Shown: positions 59,232 through 64,000 of the stretch, one piece after another
Position numbering within the stretch: position 1 is the first letter of the stretch
How the letters are laid out: every line of letters starts with the position of its first letter
Origin: Paraburkholderia sp. IMGN_8
GTDB taxonomy: Bacteria; Pseudomonadota; Gammaproteobacteria; Burkholderiales; Burkholderiaceae
Length of the DNA: 64,000 bases
NCBI RefSeq assembly: GCF_038050405.1
Contig: NZ_CP150901.1
Location: 1,240,001-1,304,000 of the forward strand
Direction of reading: 5' to 3'
Notes under the pieces: model-generated
The model's database searches: none
Seen by the model: only the letters and a program-made list of their open reading frames with translations
What the model was told of the DNA's origin: nothing
Program-made: the position numbers and the translations under genes

Positions 59232-60776
59232 ATGAAGCGGTTTGAATCTTTGAGCGGATGGGGCCGGGCGGCAGCCAGCGGTTTGCTGGTGGCGCTGCTC
59301 GCGGCCTGCTCCGTGGAGCCTACGTATAAGCGGCCGGAGGTGGATACGCCGGTCGCGTTCAAGGAGACGCCGGTCGCGTCGCCGCAGGACACGGGCACGT
59401 GGAAGCCGGCGCAACCCGCCGACGATGCGCATCGCGGCGAATGGTGGACGGTTTTCGGCGATGCAAAGCTCAACGAACTGGAGCAGCAGGCCGCCGCGGC
59501 CAACCAGGACTTGAAGGCGGCGGCGGCGCGCGTGCAGCAGGCGCGTGCGGTGACGCAAGCGGCGAAGTCGGACTGGTTCCCGAAGCTCGACGCGGGCTTC
59601 GGCCCGACGCGCGAACGGGCATCGGCGGCATCGCAACTCCAGCCGGATAGCGCGGGCGGTACGACGGGCACGATCTGGCGCGCACAGGTCGGGGCGTCGT
59701 ATGAAGCCGACCTGTTCGGGCGGGTTGGTTCGAACGTGAATGCGTCGCGTGCGGATGAGCAGCAGAGCGAAGCACTGTTCCGTTCGGTGCAACTGTCGCT
59801 GCAGGCTGACGTTGCGCAGAACTACTTCCAGTTGCGCGAGCTCGATACGGATCAGGATCTGTACCGCCGTACCGTGGCGCTGCGCGAGGACACACTGAAG
59901 CTGGTCGAACGGCGTTTCAAGGAAGGCGATATCGGCGAACTGGATGTGTCGCGAGCCCGCAATGAACTGGCGAGCGCGCGTGCTGACGCGGTGGGCGTGG
60001 CGCGTCAGCGGGCTGCCTCCGAGCACAGTCTGGCTATTCTGCTCGGCAAGCCGCCGGCGGATTTCTCGTTCGCGGAAGCGCCGCTCGCGCCGGTGACGGC
60101 GCGGGTGCCGGCCGGTTTGCCTTCGGCGCTGCTCGAACGGCGGCCGGATATTTCGGCGGCGGAGCGGGCGATGGCCGCGGCGAACGCGCGGGTCGGCCTG
60201 GCGAAGTCGGCGTTCTTCCCGAGGCTCGATATCACCGGCGCTTTCGGCTATGAATCGGCGACGCTCGGCGATCTGTTCAAGTGGTCGAGCCGCGCGTTCA
60301 TCCTTGGGCCGCTCGCCGGTACCGCGTTGACTTTGCCGCTGTTCGATGGCGGCCGCCGCAAGGCGAATCTCGCGCAAGCTCGCTCGAAGTACGACGAGGA
60401 TGTCGCGCAGTATCGTCAGCAGGTGCTGGTGGCGTTCCGCGAGGTGGAAGACAACCTGGCCGATCTGCGTCTGCTCGACGATCAGATTCGCGAGCAGAAC
60501 AACGCGGTGGAGGCATCGCAACGGGCCGCGCATCTGTCGCGCACGCAGTACACGGAAGGCGCGGTCAGCTATCTGGATGTGATCGACGGCGAGCGGCAGG
60601 TGCTGATTTCGCAGCTTCAGGCGAGCCATTTGTCGGGCACGCAGGCGGTGTCGACGGTGAATCTGATTCGCGCACTGGGTGGTGGCTGGGGGGGTGTTAA
60701 CGCGCCTGATGCGGCGGGGGGGGCGGTTGCGCCTGCGTCCGCACCTGCGGCTCTGGAGCAGGTGGCGAAGCGGTAG
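59232..60776 (+). CDS. opcM: Outer-membrane efflux lipoprotein OpcM/OprC-like
   Basis: A 514-residue NodT/OprM-family channel closing the Ceo operon. Signal peptide with lipobox LAAC (Cys26), mature start CSVEPTYKRPEVDTPVAFKE. Two homologous halves contain WWTVFGDAKLNELEQQA, YEADLFGRVGSNVNASRADE and TLPLFDGGRRKANLAQARSK. The C-terminus is extended and Ala/Pro-rich (APASAPAALEQVAKR). Ribosome site AGGAG 9 nt before the ATG at 59232; an ORF start at 59166 would overlap ceoB without need. A strong terminator follows at 60811. Confidence 0.93.
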   Translation: MKRFESLSGWGRAAASGLLVALLAACSVEPTYKRPEVDTPVAFKETPVASPQDTGTWKPAQPADDAHRGEWWTVFGDAKLNELEQQAAAANQDLKAAAARVQQARAVTQAAKSDWFPKLDAGFGPTRERASAASQLQPDSAGGTTGTIWRAQVGASYEADLFGRVGSNVNASRADEQQSEALFRSVQLSLQADVAQNYFQLRELDTDQDLYRRTVALREDTLKLVERRFKEGDIGELDVSRARNELASARADAVGVARQRAASEHSLAILLGKPPADFSFAEAPLAPVTARVPAGLPSALLERRPDISAAERAMAAANARVGLAKSAFFPRLDITGAFGYESATLGDLFKWSSRAFILGPLAGTALTLPLFDGGRRKANLAQARSKYDEDVAQYRQQVLVAFREVEDNLADLRLLDDQIREQNNAVEASQRAAHLSRTQYTEGAVSYLDVIDGERQVLISQLQASHLSGTQAVSTVNLIRALGGGWGGVNAPDAAGGAVAPASAPAALEQVAKR

Positions 60777-60810
60777 CGTTGCTTTTAATCGTTAGTTGGC
60801 TGGTGATGGA

Positions 60811-60846
60811 CGCCGGGTCGCGCGAAAGCGCGGCCCGGCGTTTTTT
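60811..60846 (+). terminator. Intrinsic terminator of the Ceo-type operon
   Basis: A 13-bp GC-rich stem (60811-60823 with 60828-60840, one G-T pair) closed by a GAAA tetraloop and followed by six T (60841-60846), 34 nt after the opcM stop. Confidence 0.92.
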
Positions 60847-61012
60847 ATCGTCTGTACCGTGCGGTGCTTCCAAATCATTTTTCCCACTTTCCTTCCAGAA
60901 ATTCGTTCGTAGACCGCTGGTTTGCCGCCGTCTATCATGATCCGCGCCGCATCTGGAGAGCGGCGCTGACGACTCTCGTGCCGCTCGCCAAACCTCTTTA
61001 CGTGGAAATTGC

Positions 61013-62215
61013 ATGAACGAAGCTCGCCGTCCCGAGCCGCGGGAAACGTTGCAAACAACCGCTGCACCCGCGGTGCACGATCTCGCCGGCTTGCTCGACG
61101 CATTACATGCCAGCGCCGCGCAACGCGATCGCGACGGCGGCCACGCCGCGCAGGAGAAACAATGGATCGCCGACGCGGGTCTGCTGACGCTGGCCGTGCC
61201 GCGCGAATTCGGAGGCGCCGGCGCACGCTGGCCCGACATCTACGAAACGATCCGTTCGATTGCGCAGGTCGACAGTGCGCTCGCGCATCTGCTGGGCTTC
61301 ACCTGCTTGCAGGTGGTCAGCGTCGATGTATGGGGCAATCCTGAACAACGTGCACGCTATCTGAGCGGCACGGTGGAAGGACGCTGGTGGTGGGGCAACG
61401 CCGTCAATCCGCTCGACACGCGACTCGTTGCACGTGCAATCAGCGATGGCGGTTATCGTCTCGACGGCCAGAAGGGTTTTTGCTCCGGCACGCGCGGCTC
61501 GCAGATGATGACCGTGTCTGCGCACAATCCGGCAACCGGCAAACCGGTCTTCGCCGTCGTACCGACGACGCGCAAGGGCATCACCGTCCATGAAGACTGG
61601 AACCCGATCGGTCAGCGGCAGACCGACAGCGGCAGCGTGTCGTTCGCGCAGGTCAAGGTCGAACCGCACGAAGTGCTGGAGCGCGCCGACACGCCATACG
61701 CAAGTCTACGCACGCTGATCTCGCAGCAGGTACTGACCAATCTGTTCGTGGGCATCGCTCAGGGCGCGCTCGAAGAGGCGCGCACCTACGTCACGCAGCA
61801 CGGCAAGCCATGGATCAGTTCCGGCGTCGAGAAAGCCGCCGACGATCCATACCTGATCCAGCGTTTCGGCGAGATGCGTTTGCAAGCGGTCAGCGCGCAA
61901 GCGCTGGCAACGCGCGCCGCCTACGCGCTCGAAGACGCATGGCAACAAGGCCCGGCGCTCGCTGCCGAAGCACGCGCGCACGTCGCGCTCGCTACTTCGG
62001 AGGCGAAGATTCTCGCGCACCGCGCCGCGCTCGACGTCAGCGAAAAACTGTTCGACGCCTGCGGCGCCCGCTCGACGCACGCGCCGCTCGCGCTCGATCG
62101 CTTCTGGCGCAACGCGCGTGTGCACACGCTGCACGATCCGCTCGACTATCGCGTGCGCGATGTCGGCCGCTACGCGCTAAGCGGGACATTGCCGGACGTT
62201 TCTTTGTACACTTGA
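61013..62215 (+). CDS. Acyl-CoA-dehydrogenase-fold flavoprotein (SfnB/DszC-like)
   Basis: A 400-residue flavoprotein of the acyl-CoA dehydrogenase superfamily. The N-terminal helical domain has LTLAVPREFGGAGARWPDIYE, the middle strand part YRLDGQKGFCSGTRGSQMMT and ITVHEDWNPIGQRQTDSGSV, and the C-terminal helical domain AARTVYALEDAW-like segments ending in FWRNARVHTLHDPLDYRVRD. The motif FWRNARVHTLHDP is typical of the SfnB/DszC branch, which are FMNH2-dependent monooxygenases on sulfones or aromatic S compounds, rather than true acyl-CoA dehydrogenases. No reductase or sulfur gene is nearby, so the substrate is open. The 236-bp upstream gap holds the Ceo terminator and a promoter. Confidence 0.82.
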   Translation: MNEARRPEPRETLQTTAAPAVHDLAGLLDALHASAAQRDRDGGHAAQEKQWIADAGLLTLAVPREFGGAGARWPDIYETIRSIAQVDSALAHLLGFTCLQVVSVDVWGNPEQRARYLSGTVEGRWWWGNAVNPLDTRLVARAISDGGYRLDGQKGFCSGTRGSQMMTVSAHNPATGKPVFAVVPTTRKGITVHEDWNPIGQRQTDSGSVSFAQVKVEPHEVLERADTPYASLRTLISQQVLTNLFVGIAQGALEEARTYVTQHGKPWISSGVEKAADDPYLIQRFGEMRLQAVSAQALATRAAYALEDAWQQGPALAAEARAHVALATSEAKILAHRAALDVSEKLFDACGARSTHAPLALDRFWRNARVHTLHDPLDYRVRDVGRYALSGTLPDVSLYT

Positions 62216-62275
62216 GGCGGTTCGCGGCGGCCCTGCAGGCGCGCCGCGTTTCATCCACCTCAAGAGACCACCGGA

Positions 62276-63604
62276 TTGCAGTTCAAACTACCGACTACCG
62301 CAACAGCGCCGTTTTGCCCATCCGAGGTGCAAGGCACGGTCGCCGGCTCGCAAGGCGCACCTTTCTGGAAAAAAATCCTGCAATTCGCAGGACCCGGCCT
62401 GCTGATTTCGATCGGCTACATGGACCCCGGCAACTGGGCCACCGATATCGAAGCCGGTTCGCGTTACGGCTACAGCCTGCTGTTCGTCGTCATGCTGTCG
62501 AGTCTCGCGGCAATGGCGCTGCAATGCCTGAGCATGCGTCTGGGTATCGCCACCGGGCGAGACCTCGCGGAGTTGTCGCGTACGCGCTATTCGCCTCGCG
62601 TCGCGCGTGCCCAGTGGCTGCTCGCGGAGTTGTCGATCGTCGCCTGCGATCTGGCCGAAGTGCTCGGCGGCGCGCTGGCTTTCCATCTGCTGTTCAAATG
62701 CTCGCTGACTACCGGCGTGTTGCTGACCGCATTCGATACGCTGATCGTGCTCGGCCTGAAGGGCAAGAATTTCCGCGATCTCGAAGCGATCATGCTCGGG
62801 CTGATCGCGACCATCGGCGTCGGTTACATCATCGAGTTGGCGCTGGTGAAACCGCATTGGCCGACGGTCGCGCAAGGGCTGATTCCGTCGTGGCAGGCGC
62901 TCAGCGTACGTGAGCCGATGTATCTGGCGATCGGCATTCTCGGCGCGACGGTGATGCCGCATAACCTCTATCTGCATTCATCGATCGTGCAGACACGCGC
63001 GGTGAAACGCGATTCAGCCAGCATCAAGTCGGCGATCGGTATGTCGCGCATCGATACGATTGTGTCGCTGGTGATCGCACTCCTGATCAACATGGCGATC
63101 CTGATTCTTGCCGGCGCGGCGTTCCATGCGACCGGCCACAACCAGGTCACTGAAATCGAAGACGCGTACAAGCTGCTCGCGCCGATCGTCGGTACCGGTT
63201 TCGCGGCGGTGCTGTTCGCGATCACGCTGCTGGCCTCGGGACAGAGCTCGACCTTCACCGGCACGGTGGCTGGGCAGGTCATTATGGAAGGCTTTCTGAA
63301 GCTGAAAATCCCCTGCTGGCAGCGGCGCTTCATCACGCGAGCACTGGCCTTGATCCCGGCGCTGATCGGCGTGCAGATGATGGGCAACGGCGCGGTTGGG
63401 CAACTGCTGGTGGCAAGTCAGGTCGTGCTGAGCCTGCAACTGCCGTTCGCGCTTTATCCGCTGATCCGCATGACTAGCGATCGTTCGCTGATGGGCGAAT
63501 TCGCCAACAGGCTGCCGACGCGGCTGCTCGCCTGGGCGCTGTTCGTGGTGATCAGCGCGGCGAATTTGTGGCTGGTGGTGCAGACGGTGGGGTGGGTGGG
63601 CTGA
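62276..63604 (+). CDS. mntH: Nramp-family manganese/divalent metal transporter
   Basis: A 442-residue proton-coupled metal importer with 11 helices. Helix 1 holds the metal site in SIGYMDPGNWATDIEAGSRYG (D-P-G-N) and helix 6 the M-P-H motif in GATVMPHNLYLHSSIVQTRA, both complete. The TTG at 62276 is the likely start: the frame has no ATG before the D-P-G-N helix, and AAGAGA precedes it; a GTG at 62327 is an alternative. No MntR gene or clear operator is seen. A terminator hairpin follows at 63658. Confidence 0.92.
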   Translation: MQFKLPTTATAPFCPSEVQGTVAGSQGAPFWKKILQFAGPGLLISIGYMDPGNWATDIEAGSRYGYSLLFVVMLSSLAAMALQCLSMRLGIATGRDLAELSRTRYSPRVARAQWLLAELSIVACDLAEVLGGALAFHLLFKCSLTTGVLLTAFDTLIVLGLKGKNFRDLEAIMLGLIATIGVGYIIELALVKPHWPTVAQGLIPSWQALSVREPMYLAIGILGATVMPHNLYLHSSIVQTRAVKRDSASIKSAIGMSRIDTIVSLVIALLINMAILILAGAAFHATGHNQVTEIEDAYKLLAPIVGTGFAAVLFAITLLASGQSSTFTGTVAGQVIMEGFLKLKIPCWQRRFITRALALIPALIGVQMMGNGAVGQLLVASQVVLSLQLPFALYPLIRMTSDRSLMGEFANRLPTRLLAWALFVVISAANLWLVVQTVGWVG

Positions 63605-63657
63605 GAGTCGAGCCGGCTCGGCGCCGGACGCCGAAAAAGAGAGTGACAAAGCAAAGC

Positions 63658-63686
63658 GGTCCGCGACAATGGCGGACCTCTTTTTT
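63658..63686 (+). terminator. Intrinsic terminator after mntH
   Basis: GGTCCGC (63658-63664) pairs with GCGGACC (63672-63678) around a 7-base loop, followed by TC and six T (63681-63686). It lies between the convergent mntH and flhC genes. Confidence 0.8.
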
Positions 63687-63734
63687 CAAGCGCTTCGGTT
63701 CGAATCAGGCCGGACCAGCCCGCATCGATTCAAT

Positions 63735-64000
63735 TCAGGCTGCTTGCGCGATTTGCGACGCTTCGAGCGCCTCCTGCCGGGCGGCGGCAGCCTTCTTGGT
63801 CTTGCCGGCGCGCGATGGCGGCTGGCAGGCGCCGCACACGACATTGTGTTGCAGGTCGTGCTTGTGCGCGACGAACTTGCCAGTGCAACGGCAGCACTTG
63901 GTCAATTGCAGGATGTCGGCGTCGAAGAAGCGCACCAGCGTCCACGCACGTGTCAGGTCCAGCACCGGTTCGGTCTCGCTGTGCCGGCAATGTTCCAGAT
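63735..64000 (-). CDS. flhC: Flagellar master regulator FlhC, C-terminal part (cut by window edge)
   Basis: The 3' end (88 codons and stop) of a gene entering from the right edge. The residues read RAWTLVRFFDADILQLTKCC, RCTGKFVAHKHDLQHNVVCG and ACQPPSRAGKTKKAAAARQE, which match the FlhC zinc site C-x-x-C ... C-x-x-C and its C-G-x-C-Q-P-P-S-R-A-G-K tail. In FlhD4C2 this activates the class II flagellar genes. The tail beyond the zinc site is longer and more Ala-rich than in E. coli. flhD should lie just upstream, outside the window. Confidence 0.92.
   Translation of the reverse strand, partial: LEHCRHSETEPVLDLTRAWTLVRFFDADILQLTKCCRCTGKFVAHKHDLQHNVVCGACQPPSRAGKTKKAAAARQEALEASQIAQAA

Noticed and set aside
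59001..60629. 542-codon minus-strand frame opposite opcM
   Set aside because: Composition of an antisense shadow; opcM on the other strand has full family motifs.

Overview
The window is GC-rich, densely coded DNA from a Burkholderiaceae chromosome, most likely Paraburkholderia or a close relative. The evidence for this is a ceoR-llpE-ceoA-ceoB-opcM type efflux locus in the order known from Burkholderia, a DUF4148 protein, Burkholderia-type porin and gabDTR genes, a 1613-residue NAD-glutamate dehydrogenase, and the C-terminal zinc-binding end of FlhC at the right edge. No rRNA, tRNA, CRISPR array, prophage or transposase gene was seen.

Layout. 1-3.1 kb: an EmrAB-like drug exporter (the adaptor runs off the left edge). 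3.5-8.2 kb: an amidohydrolase remnant, a DoxX gene, a large winged-helix/NTPase regulator and a LysR gene. 8.5-12.1 kb: an orphan ParA-like ATPase, a glycine-zipper protein, a 1-kb gene-poor stretch with a striking palindrome, and a propeller-like lipoprotein. 12.2-23.0 kb: an envelope block with a minus-strand operon (small membrane protein, LpxL-like acyltransferase, family 9 glycosyltransferase, lipoprotein), an MlaA-like lipoprotein, a complete RND pump and a MipA/OmpV protein. 23.1-30.4 kb: a benzoylformate (mandelate-type) catabolic cluster with regulator, decarboxylase, aldehyde dehydrogenase, aromatic-acid transporter and porin. 30.5-35.7 kb: the GABA genes gabD, gabT and gabR. 35.8-38.5 kb: a phosphonate-type ABC importer phnCDE. 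38.8-51.0 kb: peptidase/hydrolase pair, giant glutamate dehydrogenase, CDF transporter, SDR, LysR/aldo-keto reductase pair and a purine nucleoside permease family protein. 52.2-60.8 kb: DUF4148 protein and the CeoAB-OpcM-type pump locus. 61.0-64.0 kb: an acyl-CoA-dehydrogenase-like flavoprotein, MntH and the end of flhC.

The most interesting signals are non-coding. (1) Four transcription units in the envelope block are each preceded by a direct repeat GTAAG-N6-GTAAG (11-bp phase, partly conserved spacer), always pointing toward the gene that follows. This looks like an undescribed response-regulator regulon joining lipid A/LOS-type enzymes, lipid transport, efflux and an outer-membrane protein. 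(2) Two related composite inverted-repeat modules (about 31.96-32.75 kb and 51.04-52.02 kb) carry covarying hairpins, and base composition in flanking coding DNA is skewed toward them. (3) Three perfect 49-bp tandem repeats, each with a near-perfect hairpin, form the leader of the benzoylformate decarboxylase gene. All functions below come from reading motifs and gene order by eye; no database search was run.
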